Source: Burkholderia ubonensis subsp. mesacidophila
Lineage (GTDB): Bacteria; Pseudomonadota; Gammaproteobacteria; Burkholderiales; Burkholderiaceae
NCBI RefSeq assembly: GCF_002097715.1
Contig: NZ_CP020739.1
Span: 310,001 to 374,000, forward strand
DNA: 64,000 nucleotides
Direction of reading: 5' to 3'
Shown here one piece after another: positions 35,815 to 43,563 of the stretch. The translations under genes and the position numbers were made by a program. The notes beneath the pieces are model-generated. The model saw nothing but the letters and a program-made list of their open reading frames with translations, was not told where the DNA came from and did not search any database. Each line of letters opens with the position of its first letter. Position 1 is the stretch's first letter.

Positions 35815-36492
35815 ATGACAGTGCCTATTGAGCAGCGCAGCAGCAGGAAACCGCGCACATCGAGCGCAGCAGCATCCGCAGCGAACGGTACCGACGGTTT
35901 GCGGGCCCAGGGCCTGCGCACACGCAACACCATCATTCGCGTTGCCAGAAAGCTCCTGCTCGACGGCGGCCCGCTGGAATTCTCGCAGCGCGCGGTCGCC
36001 GCCGCCGCGGGAATCAGCGTCAGCAACCTCCAGTACTATTTTCCGACGCGGCCGGCCGTCTTGCGGGCGGTCATCGCACCGGTCGTCGAAGGGTATCTGA
36101 ACGACCTGAAGCAGGCGATCGACAACGACACGTCGCCCCACGCTGCGCTGGATGCGATCATGAAGCGATCGCTTCGTGATGCGAAAGACATCAAGTACAC
36201 GACATTGTTCAGGCACTTCCTGTCGTTTGCAGCGACCGATCCCGAGTGCGCCCAGCTGCTCAAGGAATGGTACGACACGCTGTCGCACGATCTCGCCCAG
36301 CTGATCCGCGCCGTCAATCCGGCATGCGGTGCAGCCGAGAGCAGGCAAATCGCGTCGCTGCTCATCGCGCTGGCCGACGGGCTGGCGCTGCAATACGGCA
36401 CGGGGCGCGACGCGCAGCCGCCCGAGGCGCGCTACATGGAGACCGCGCATTACCTCGTGTACGGGAAGCCGCCGAGCGCCAAAGGCAAGTAG
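35815..36492 (+). CDS. TetR-family transcriptional regulator 2
   Basis: This 225-residue regulator has about 35 basic/Ala-Ser residues and then a TetR helix-turn-helix (about residues 38-85: TRNTIIRVARKLLLDGGPLE, AVAAAAGISVSNLQYYFPTR) and a helical ligand domain. It is preceded by a 226-bp gap and followed by cassette copy 4. A 10-codon frame (35799-35831) overlaps its start but is probably chance. It is the second TetR of the cluster and a candidate for reading one subtype of the repeated promoter element. The ribosome site is weak (GGAAAGCG). Confidence 0.88.
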   Translation: MTVPIEQRSSRKPRTSSAAASAANGTDGLRAQGLRTRNTIIRVARKLLLDGGPLEFSQRAVAAAAGISVSNLQYYFPTRPAVLRAVIAPVVEGYLNDLKQAIDNDTSPHAALDAIMKRSLRDAKDIKYTTLFRHFLSFAATDPECAQLLKEWYDTLSHDLAQLIRAVNPACGAAESRQIASLLIALADGLALQYGTGRDAQPPEARYMETAHYLVYGKPPSAKGK

Positions 36493-36522
36493 CGGTCGAG
36501 CGCGTCGGCGGCATCCGCAAGA

Positions 36523-36549
36523 GACAGGGGAATACCCTGTCTTTTTTTT
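36523..36549 (+). terminator. Intrinsic terminator, cassette copy 4
   Basis: GACAGGG (36523-36529) pairs perfectly with CCCTGTC (36535-36541) around GAATA, followed by eight T. Stem, loop and T-run are identical to the hairpin at 15670 although it lies 21 kb away. Confidence 0.85.
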
Positions 36550-36560
36550 CGTTCTCGTGT

Positions 36561-36596
36561 TTGTCATCATGACCTATGTTTGGTAGTAAGTACTAG
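36561..36596 (+). promoter_or_regulatory. Conserved promoter/operator element, copy 4 (subtype I)
   Basis: TTGTCAT then CATGACCTATGTTTGG, with TACTAG at 36591-36596, the same layout as the element at 15713. GTCAT-C-ATGAC forms a perfect short palindrome over the -35 candidate. The acyl-CoA dehydrogenase gene starts 66 bases after TACTAG. Confidence 0.65.
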
Positions 36597-36661
36597 GCTT
36601 GGAATGGCCGGCGGCATCCGCTATCCGGCCGTCATGCTTCCATGTGAGGAGGAGAACCGAG

Positions 36662-37951
36662 ATGATTCGTCTGAATAAATCCGTGGGCTTGCCGACGGTC
36701 GGGCTGACCGGTTTCGAGACGCCGCTGACCGAAGAGGAAAGTGCGATCCAGAGCACGGTGCACCGCTTCGCGCGCGACGTGCTGCGGCCGATCGGCAAGG
36801 AGCTCGACCGCATGTCGCCCGAGGAGGTGATCGCGCCCGGATCGCCGTACTGGGCCGCGATGATGGAGAGCGCGAAGCTCGGGCTCGATCCGCAGCTGAT
36901 CGCGCAGTTTCCGCCGGAGGTCGCGATCCGCATCGAATCGCTGATCGGCGAGGAGCTCGGCTGGGGCGATTCGGGCCTCGCCGTGTCGCTCGGCGCCGCG
37001 ACCATGCCGCTGATGATGGCGCAGTCGGTCGGCAACCCGGAACTGATCGACATGTGTACGGGCAAGGTCGGCTGCTGGATGAACACGCAGCCCGATCGCG
37101 GCTCGGACGCCGCGATCCTGTATCGCCCGGAACTCAGCGCCAACGGCAAGCAGCCGACCGGCAACGTCACCGCGAAGGTCGGCGCCGACGAGATCGTGAT
37201 CAACGGCCAGAGCTCGGCATGGGTGTCGAACGGCTCGGTCGCGCAGGTCGCGCTCGCGTACATGGCGGCGGACTACGGCGACGGCTTCTACGGCAGCGGC
37301 GAACAGGGCGCGTTCACCCACGGCATCGGCATGATCGTTCCGCTCGACCTGCCGGGCGTGTCGCGCGGCAAGCCGCTCGACAAGATCGGCCAGCGCGCGT
37401 TGCCGCAGGGCGAGATCTATTTCGACAACGTCAAGGTGCCGAAGCGCTTTGCGGTCGCGCTGAAAGACGAGTACCTCGGCAACCTGGCGTCGACCTGGTC
37501 GTACGGCGGCACGCACATGTGCCAGGTGTTCGTCGGGGCGGCCCGCGCGGCGTTCGAGCTTGCGCTCGCGTATTGCCACGAGCGCAAGCAGGGCGGCGCG
37601 CTGCTGATCGACCACCAGATGACGCATCTGCGCCTGGGCGAGATGCTGCGCCGGCTGGAGATGGCGCGCGCGATCGCCCGCCGCAGCCTCGCCTTCTCGC
37701 GGATGGCGCCGCAGGGCCACCCGTACGCGACCGCGCAGGCCAAGGTGAGCGTGACCGAGGAAGCGATGAAGATCACGCATGAAGCATTCCAGCTGTTCGG
37801 CGGCAACGGCACCACGCGCGAATTCCCGATCGAGAAGCTGTTCCGCGACGTGCGTTCCGCATTGATCGAAGACGGCGAGAACTACGTGCTCACGTCGCGC
37901 CTCGGCGTGCTCGCAGGCAAGCTCTATCAGGAAGGTTGGGCGCGCGAATAA
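36662..37951 (+). CDS. Acyl-CoA dehydrogenase 1
   Basis: This 429-residue enzyme has the three-domain ACAD fold: helical N-terminus (TEEESAIQSTVHRFARDV), beta-domain (WMNTQPDRGSD, INGQSSAWVSNGS) and C-terminal helical domain (QMTHLRLGEML, FQLFGGNGTTREFPIEKLFRDVR). It oxidises an acyl-CoA to 2-enoyl-CoA and hands electrons to ETF, whose genes follow at 38222-39920. GGAGGAGAACCGAG precedes ATG 36662. It is the first gene of the fourth operon. Substrate chain cannot be deduced. Confidence 0.92.
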   Translation: MIRLNKSVGLPTVGLTGFETPLTEEESAIQSTVHRFARDVLRPIGKELDRMSPEEVIAPGSPYWAAMMESAKLGLDPQLIAQFPPEVAIRIESLIGEELGWGDSGLAVSLGAATMPLMMAQSVGNPELIDMCTGKVGCWMNTQPDRGSDAAILYRPELSANGKQPTGNVTAKVGADEIVINGQSSAWVSNGSVAQVALAYMAADYGDGFYGSGEQGAFTHGIGMIVPLDLPGVSRGKPLDKIGQRALPQGEIYFDNVKVPKRFAVALKDEYLGNLASTWSYGGTHMCQVFVGAARAAFELALAYCHERKQGGALLIDHQMTHLRLGEMLRRLEMARAIARRSLAFSRMAPQGHPYATAQAKVSVTEEAMKITHEAFQLFGGNGTTREFPIEKLFRDVRSALIEDGENYVLTSRLGVLAGKLYQEGWARE

Positions 37952-38221
37952 GGACCGCGCGTTCGTGGCAGGGCTTCCGGCCGGTGCGAAGCCGGAGCCC
38001 TGGTGAATAAGATCAGGAATTCGTAGTAACTGGCGATTCGCCGTGTTCGCGCGGCTTGGCATCGCGCGTCTGCGCAGGACGTTTTCGTCAGGCTCCGCCT
38101 TCCCGGGACGACTATTCGCCGAGCACCGGAACGGCCGCGCGCAATCGCTCGCGTTTCCTGACGCTGGAGCAGGCGCGGGCGGCGGACGAACCCGATCGAC
38201 GCAATTGAATCAGGAGAAGCG

Positions 38222-38971
38222 ATGAAAGTGCTGGTGGCGGTGAAGCGCGTCGTGGATGCGAACGTGAAGGTGCGCGTGAAGGCGGATGAATCGGGCGCCG
38301 ATCTCGCGAGCGTGAAGATGTCGATGAACCCGTTCGACGAGATCGCCGTTGAAGAAGCGGTGCGCCTGAAGGAAGCGGGCGTGGCGACGGAAATCGTCGC
38401 GGTGTCGGTCGGCGTCGCGCAAGCGCAGGAAACGCTGCGCACGGCGCTTGCGATCGGCGCGGATCGCGCGATCCTCGTCGAATCGAACGACGGCGTCGAG
38501 CCGCTCGCCGTCGCGAAGATCCTGAAGGCGCTGGTCGACAAGGAGCAGCCGCAGCTGGTGATCCTCGGCAAGCAGGCGATCGACGACGATTCGAACCAGA
38601 CCGGCCAGATGTTGGCTGCGCTGGCGGGCCTGCCGCAGGCGACGTTCGCGTCGAAGGTGACGATCGCCGACGGCCGTGCGACCGTTGCGCGTGAAGTCGA
38701 CGGCGGCGCGGAAACGCTGTCGCTGACGCTGCCGGCCGTGGTCACGACCGACCTGCGCCTGAACGAGCCGCGCTACGTGACGCTGCCGAACATCATGAAG
38801 GCGAAGAAGAAGCCGCTGGACACGGTGAAGCCGGAAGACCTCGGGGTCGACGTTGCGCCGCGCCTGAAGACGCTGAAGGTGGTCGAGCCGCCGAAGCGCG
38901 CAGCCGGCGTGAAGGTGCCGGACGTGAAGACGCTGGTCGAGAAGCTGAAGACCGAAGCCAAGGTGCTGTAA
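38222..38971 (+). CDS. etfB: Electron transfer flavoprotein, beta subunit
   Basis: This 249-residue EtfB begins [20 protein letters not shown]. It contains the ETF beta signature region ([25 protein letters not shown], split here as [13 protein letters not shown] then [11 protein letters not shown]) and binds AMP. It forms the dimer with EtfA encoded 16 bases on and carries electrons from the acyl-CoA dehydrogenases to ETF-quinone oxidoreductase. A 270-bp gap with no gene precedes it, so it may have its own promoter besides element 4. AGGAG precedes the ATG. Confidence 0.96.
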   Translation: MKVLVAVKRVVDANVKVRVKADESGADLASVKMSMNPFDEIAVEEAVRLKEAGVATEIVAVSVGVAQAQETLRTALAIGADRAILVESNDGVEPLAVAKILKALVDKEQPQLVILGKQAIDDDSNQTGQMLAALAGLPQATFASKVTIADGRATVAREVDGGAETLSLTLPAVVTTDLRLNEPRYVTLPNIMKAKKKPLDTVKPEDLGVDVAPRLKTLKVVEPPKRAAGVKVPDVKTLVEKLKTEAKVL

Positions 38972-38987
38972 GAGGGAGCGGAAAGAA

Positions 38988-39920
38988 ATGACGATTCTGG
39001 TGATTGCAGAACACGACAACGCGTCGATCAAGGCCGCGACGCTGAACACGGTGGCGGCGGCGCAGAAGATCGGCGGCGACATTCACGTGCTGGTCGCGGG
39101 CCACAACGCACAAGCCGCTGCGGATGCGGCGGCGAAGATCGCAGGCGCCGGCAAGGTGCTGCTGGCCGACGCGCCGCAACTGGCCGCAGGCCTCGCGGAA
39201 AACGTCGAGGCGACCGCGCTGAACATCGCGAAGGATTACTCGCACATCCTCGCGCCGGCGACCGCCTACGGCAAGAACATCGCGCCGCGCATCGCGGCGA
39301 AGCTCGACGTCGCGCAGATCTCGGACATCACGGCGGTCGATTCGGCCGACACGTTCGAGCGGCCGATCTACGCAGGCAACGCAATCGCGACCGTGCAATC
39401 GAGCGATCCGGTGAAGGTGATCACGGTGCGTGCGACGGGCTTCGATCCGGTTGCGGCCGAAGGCGGCAGCGCAGCGGTCGAGAAGATCGAAGCCGCGGCA
39501 GACGCAGGCAAGTCGCAGTTCGTGAGCCGTGAAGTGACGAAGCTGGACCGTCCGGAGCTGACGTCGGCAAGCATCATCGTGTCGGGCGGCCGAGGTCTGG
39601 GCAGCGGCGAGAACTACACGAAGGTGCTGGAGCCGCTGGCCGACAAGCTGCAGGCGGCGCTGGGCGCATCGCGCGCCGCGGTCGACGCGGGCTACGTGCC
39701 GAACGATTATCAAGTTGGCCAGACCGGCAAGATCGTCGCGCCGCAGCTGTACATCGCGGTCGGCATCTCGGGCGCGATCCAGCACCTGGCGGGCATGAAG
39801 GATTCGAAGGTGATCGTCGCGATCAACAAGGATCCGGAAGCGCCGATCTTCAGCGTCGCGGACTACGGCCTCGTCGGCGATCTGTTCACGCTCGTGCCGG
39901 AGCTGGCGGCCGCGCTCTGA
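38988..39920 (+). CDS. etfA: Electron transfer flavoprotein, alpha subunit
   Basis: This 310-residue EtfA starts [20 protein letters not shown]. The C-terminal FAD domain has [31 protein letters not shown] and the end block [16 protein letters not shown]. It pairs with EtfB. The 254-bp stretch after the stop contains no gene and ends in AT-richer sequence, which may mark a new transcription start for the following block. Confidence 0.96.
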   Translation: MTILVIAEHDNASIKAATLNTVAAAQKIGGDIHVLVAGHNAQAAADAAAKIAGAGKVLLADAPQLAAGLAENVEATALNIAKDYSHILAPATAYGKNIAPRIAAKLDVAQISDITAVDSADTFERPIYAGNAIATVQSSDPVKVITVRATGFDPVAAEGGSAAVEKIEAAADAGKSQFVSREVTKLDRPELTSASIIVSGGRGLGSGENYTKVLEPLADKLQAALGASRAAVDAGYVPNDYQVGQTGKIVAPQLYIAVGISGAIQHLAGMKDSKVIVAINKDPEAPIFSVADYGLVGDLFTLVPELAAAL

Positions 39921-40174
39921 CCGCACGCGCGACGCGTGCAGTCGTGACGTCACCGGTCGGGTGCGGCGCAACGAAAGGCGAGCCGCAGGTTGCGAGCCCT
40001 GTCATGAAAACGGTTCCACGCGTCGTGCCGATCGACTTCCAGCCGCTCACCCCAACGCTGCTCCCGACCGGTCACTCGGGAATTCACATCATGAATACTG
40101 GTCGATTCAACAAATAAATTTCAAAAATGCACGCCCGGCCGCTAATCTGAACGCCACACTTGGATGAGCATGCG

Positions 40175-40849
40175 ATGGCTGAACTCTATCTGGTACGGCA
40201 CGGACAGGCGTCGTTCGGCACGGAGAACTACGACCGGCTCTCCGCGCTCGGCGAACGGCAAAGCGTCTGGCTCGGCGAATACTTCGCGCAGCAGGACATC
40301 GTGTTCGACCGCGTGATCTGCGGCACGCTGGCGCGCCACGCGCAGACGGTCGACGCGATCCTGCGCGGGATGGGCCGCGAGGACGTCGGCTGCGACCGGC
40401 ATCCGGGCCTGAACGAATACGACTTCGAAGGGCTGTTCGCCGCGGCCGCCGCCGACTATCCGGAGCTCGCGCGGCTCGCGGCCGGATCGATGAAGGAGCA
40501 TTTCCGCGCGCTGCGGCAACTGCTGCAGCTGTGGTCGGAGGACATGCTGAGCGGGCCCGTGCCCGAAACGTGGGCGCAGTTCCAGCAGCGCGTCGCCGAC
40601 GCGCGCGCCGCGATCCGGCAAGGCGGCGGGCAGCGCGTGCTCGCGGTGAGCTCGGGCGGGCCGATCGCCGTCACCGTGCAGCAGGTGCTCGCGGCGCCGC
40701 CGTCGAGCGCGATCGCGCTGAACCTGCAGATCCGCAACAGCGCCATCTCGCAGTATTTCTTCAACGCCGATGCGTTCAACCTGGCGTCGTTCAACGGCAT
40801 CCCGCATCTGCAGGACCCCGAACGACATGCCTTCCGGACCTACGGCTGA
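40175..40849 (+). CDS. Histidine phosphatase family protein
   Basis: This 224-residue protein has the phosphoglycerate-mutase-like RHG motif (LYLVRHGQASFG, His at about residue 8) and the second conserved His region (AVSSGGPIAVT, in which the usual His appears replaced by Gly-Gly). It may be a phosphatase of a small phospho-metabolite. Position directly before a 4-hydroxyacyl-CoA-kinase-like gene suggests a proofreading or salvage role. ATG 40175 is preferred; an in-frame ATG at 40160 is possible. The altered second motif lowers certainty about activity. Confidence 0.82.
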   Translation: MAELYLVRHGQASFGTENYDRLSALGERQSVWLGEYFAQQDIVFDRVICGTLARHAQTVDAILRGMGREDVGCDRHPGLNEYDFEGLFAAAAADYPELARLAAGSMKEHFRALRQLLQLWSEDMLSGPVPETWAQFQQRVADARAAIRQGGGQRVLAVSSGGPIAVTVQQVLAAPPSSAIALNLQIRNSAISQYFFNADAFNLASFNGIPHLQDPERHAFRTYG

Positions 40850-40874
40850 CCCACCTCACGGAACGATCGCGACG

Positions 40875-41906
40875 ATGACGAACTCACCGCAGCAACTCGA
40901 TATCGCCAGGCTGACGCAGTATCTGGAACAACACATCCCCGGTTTCGAGGGGCCCGTCGACGCGGAGAAGTTCGCCGGCGGCCAGTCGAACCCGACCTTC
41001 CTGCTGAACGCGAAGAGCGGCCGCTACGTGCTCCGGCGGCAGCCGCCGGGCGAGCTGCTGAAGTCCGCGCATGCGGTGGACCGCGAATTCCGGATCCTCA
41101 CCGCGCTGTCGGGCACCGCCGTGCCGGTCGCGCGTCCGTATCACCTGTGCGAGGACCGCGACGTGATCGGCAGCCTGTTCTACGTGATGAGCTACGAGGA
41201 CGGACGGATCTTCTGGAGCCCCGCGCTGCCCGACCTGCCTAAGGCTGATCGCGCGATCTGCTACGACGCGGTGCTGCAGACGATGGTCGCGCTGCACGAG
41301 GTCGACGTCGACGCGGCCGGCCTGTCCGACTACGGGCGTCCCGGCAATTATTTCGAGCGCCAGATCGGCGTGTGGACGAAGCAGTATCGCGCGGCGGAAA
41401 CGGAGCGGCTCGACGCGATGGAGACGCTGATCGACTGGCTGCCGAAGGCTTGCCCGGCCGACGCCGGCCGGCCGGCGCTCGTGCACGGCGACTTCCGGAT
41501 CGACAACCTGATGTTCGAGCGCGACAGCTACCGCGTGAAGGCGGTGCTCGACTGGGAGCTGTCGACGCTCGGCAATCCGCTCGCCGATCTCGCGTATTTC
41601 TGCATGTGCCTGCGGCTGCCGTCCGCCGGCAACGTGCCGGGGCTCGCAGGCGAGGATCGCGACGCGCTCGGCATTCCGCACGAAGCGCAGATCGTCGCGC
41701 GCTATTGCGCGCTGCGCGGCATCGCGCCGATCGAGAACTGGCATTTCTATCTCGCGTTCAGCTTCTTCCGGCTCGCCGCGATCGCGCAGGGCGTGAAGGC
41801 CCGCGCGCTGAAGGGCAACGCGTCGAGCACGAAGGCGCGCGAAGTCGGCGAAATGGCGGGGCGGCTCGCCGAGGAAGCCGTGCGCGTGATCGACGCCCAT
41901 CGCTGA
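40875..41906 (+). CDS. Phosphotransferase, LvaA/ACAD11-kinase type
   Basis: This 343-residue protein has an aminoglycoside-phosphotransferase fold: FAGGQSNPTFLL near the N-terminus, the catalytic loop HGDFRIDNLMF and the metal-binding VLDWELSTLGNPLADLA. In ACAD10/11 and in LvaA of Pseudomonas putida this kinase family phosphorylates 4-hydroxyacyl-CoA. A dedicated acyl-CoA dehydrogenase homologue then removes phosphate and yields an ordinary beta-oxidation intermediate. The matching dehydrogenase is at 43564. This implies a gamma-hydroxylated or lactone-type intermediate in the pathway. Confidence 0.85.
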   Translation: MTNSPQQLDIARLTQYLEQHIPGFEGPVDAEKFAGGQSNPTFLLNAKSGRYVLRRQPPGELLKSAHAVDREFRILTALSGTAVPVARPYHLCEDRDVIGSLFYVMSYEDGRIFWSPALPDLPKADRAICYDAVLQTMVALHEVDVDAAGLSDYGRPGNYFERQIGVWTKQYRAAETERLDAMETLIDWLPKACPADAGRPALVHGDFRIDNLMFERDSYRVKAVLDWELSTLGNPLADLAYFCMCLRLPSAGNVPGLAGEDRDALGIPHEAQIVARYCALRGIAPIENWHFYLAFSFFRLAAIAQGVKARALKGNASSTKAREVGEMAGRLAEEAVRVIDAHR

Positions 41907-41965
41907 ACGACCTGAAGCCGACGCGGCACGCGCCGCGCGCACATACATACATGGAGGAGCAATAA

Positions 41966-42730
41966 ATGGCAACGAATCTGTTCGACCTGACGGGGAAGAT
42001 CGCGCTCGTGACCGGCGCGAGCCGCGGGATCGGCGAGGAAATCGCGAAGCTGCTCGCGGAGCAGGGTGCGCACGTGATCGTGTCGAGCCGCAAGATCGAC
42101 GACTGCCGCGCGGTCGCCGACGAGATCGTCGCGGCGGGCGGCAAGGCCGAGGCGCTGGCCTGCCACGTGGGCCGGATGGAGGACATCGCCGCCGCGTTCG
42201 AGCAGATCCGAGGCAAGCATGGGCGCCTCGACATCCTCGTCAACAACGCCGCCGCGAATCCGTACTTCGGCCACATCCTCGATACCGATCTCGCGGCCTA
42301 CGACAAGACCGTCGAGGTGAACATCCGCGGCTATTTCTTCATGTCGGTCGAGGCCGGCAAGCTGATGCGGGCGCAGGGCGGCGGCGCGATCGTCAATACC
42401 GCGTCGGTGAACGCGCTGCAGCCGGGCGACCGGCAGGGCATCTACTCGATCACGAAGGCGGCGGTCGTCAACATGACGCGCGCATTCGCGAAGGAATGCG
42501 GGCCGCTCGGGATTCGCGTGAACGCGCTGCTGCCGGGACTTACGAAGACCAAGTTCGCCGGCGCGCTGTTCGACGATCCGTCGATCTACGAAACCTGGAA
42601 GGCGAAGATTCCGCTGCGCCGTCACGCGGAGCCGCGCGAAATGGCCGGCACCGTGCTGTACCTCGTGTCGGACGCGTCGAGCTATACGAACGGCGAGTGC
42701 ATCGTCGTCGACGGCGGCCTGACGATCTGA
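41966..42730 (+). CDS. Short-chain dehydrogenase/reductase 1
   Basis: This 254-residue SDR has the cofactor motif TGASRGIG, NNAA and the catalytic Ser with YSITK. AGGAGCAATAA precedes the ATG. It probably oxidises or reduces a hydroxyacyl-CoA or alcohol. In several bacteria a related SDR sits between the ACAD11-type kinase and dehydrogenase genes, as here. It is followed after seven bases by a second SDR. Confidence 0.9.
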   Translation: MATNLFDLTGKIALVTGASRGIGEEIAKLLAEQGAHVIVSSRKIDDCRAVADEIVAAGGKAEALACHVGRMEDIAAAFEQIRGKHGRLDILVNNAAANPYFGHILDTDLAAYDKTVEVNIRGYFFMSVEAGKLMRAQGGGAIVNTASVNALQPGDRQGIYSITKAAVVNMTRAFAKECGPLGIRVNALLPGLTKTKFAGALFDDPSIYETWKAKIPLRRHAEPREMAGTVLYLVSDASSYTNGECIVVDGGLTI

Positions 42731-42737
42731 GCGCGCG

Positions 42738-43496
42738 ATGAGGCTCGACAGCTACGCAGGCCAGGTCGCGCTGATCACCGGCGCCGCGAGCGGCTTCGGC
42801 GCGCTGCTGGCGAGCGAGCTCGCGGCGACGGGCGCGCGGCTCGTGCTCGGCGACCTGAACGCCGACGGGCTCGAACGCGCGGCCGCGCCGCTGCGCGCGG
42901 CGGGCGCGGAGGTGGTCGCGCAGCGCTGCGACGTGCGCGTGGAGGCCGACGTCGCCGCGCTCGTCGGTGCGGCGGTTGCGCGCTTCGGCCGGCTCGACGT
43001 CGGCGTGAACAACGCGGGCATCGCGCCGCCGATGAAGGCGCTGATCGACACCGACGAAGCCGATCTCGACCTGAGCTTCGCGGTCAATGCGAAGGGTGTG
43101 TTCTTCGGGATGAAGCACCAGATCCGCCAGATGCTCACGCAGGGCGGCGGCGTGATCCTGAACGTCGCGTCGATGGCGGGCCTCGGCGGCGCGCCGAAGC
43201 TGGCCGCCTATGCGGCGTCGAAGCACGCGGTCGTCGGGCTCACGAAGACGGCGGCCGTCGAATACGCGCGCCGCGGCATCCGCGTGAACGCGATCTGCCC
43301 GTTCTACAGCGCGACGCCGATGGTGACCGACAGCGACATCGGCGACAAGCAGGATTTTCTCGCGCAAGGCGCGCCGATGAAGCGCCTCGGCCGGCCGGAG
43401 GAAGTGGTCGCGACGATGCTGATGCTGTGCGCAAAGGAAAACGCCTACATGACCGGCCAAGCCGTCGCCGTCGACGGCGGCGTGTCGGCCCTCTGA
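42738..43496 (+). CDS. Short-chain dehydrogenase/reductase 2
   Basis: This 252-residue SDR has TGAASGFG, NNAG, the catalytic Ser in NVASMAGLGG and YAASKH, with the C-terminal YMTGQAVAVDGG. It resembles 3-hydroxyacyl-CoA dehydrogenase-type SDRs, which would supply the third step of beta-oxidation. The start is seven bases after the preceding stop, so the two are cotranscribed. Substrate unknown. Confidence 0.9.
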   Translation: MRLDSYAGQVALITGAASGFGALLASELAATGARLVLGDLNADGLERAAAPLRAAGAEVVAQRCDVRVEADVAALVGAAVARFGRLDVGVNNAGIAPPMKALIDTDEADLDLSFAVNAKGVFFGMKHQIRQMLTQGGGVILNVASMAGLGGAPKLAAYAASKHAVVGLTKTAAVEYARRGIRVNAICPFYSATPMVTDSDIGDKQDFLAQGAPMKRLGRPEEVVATMLMLCAKENAYMTGQAVAVDGGVSAL

Positions 43497-43563
43497 GGAC
43501 GCGATCAGGGTTCCGATCAGTCGATAGCCGGGAAATTCACCCCCTCATTTCAGGACCAGAAAC

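Noticed and set aside
35799..35831. Ten-codon leader frame overlapping the start of TetR 2
   Set aside because: It is short, without a good ribosome site, and gives no attenuation-type codon run; chance is the simplest explanation.
15670..36549. The repeated GAATA-loop hairpins as a REP-type or mobile repeat family
   Set aside because: All four lie only at operon boundaries of one cluster, in the same orientation and joined to the same promoter element, which fits a regulatory cassette better than a dispersed repeat.
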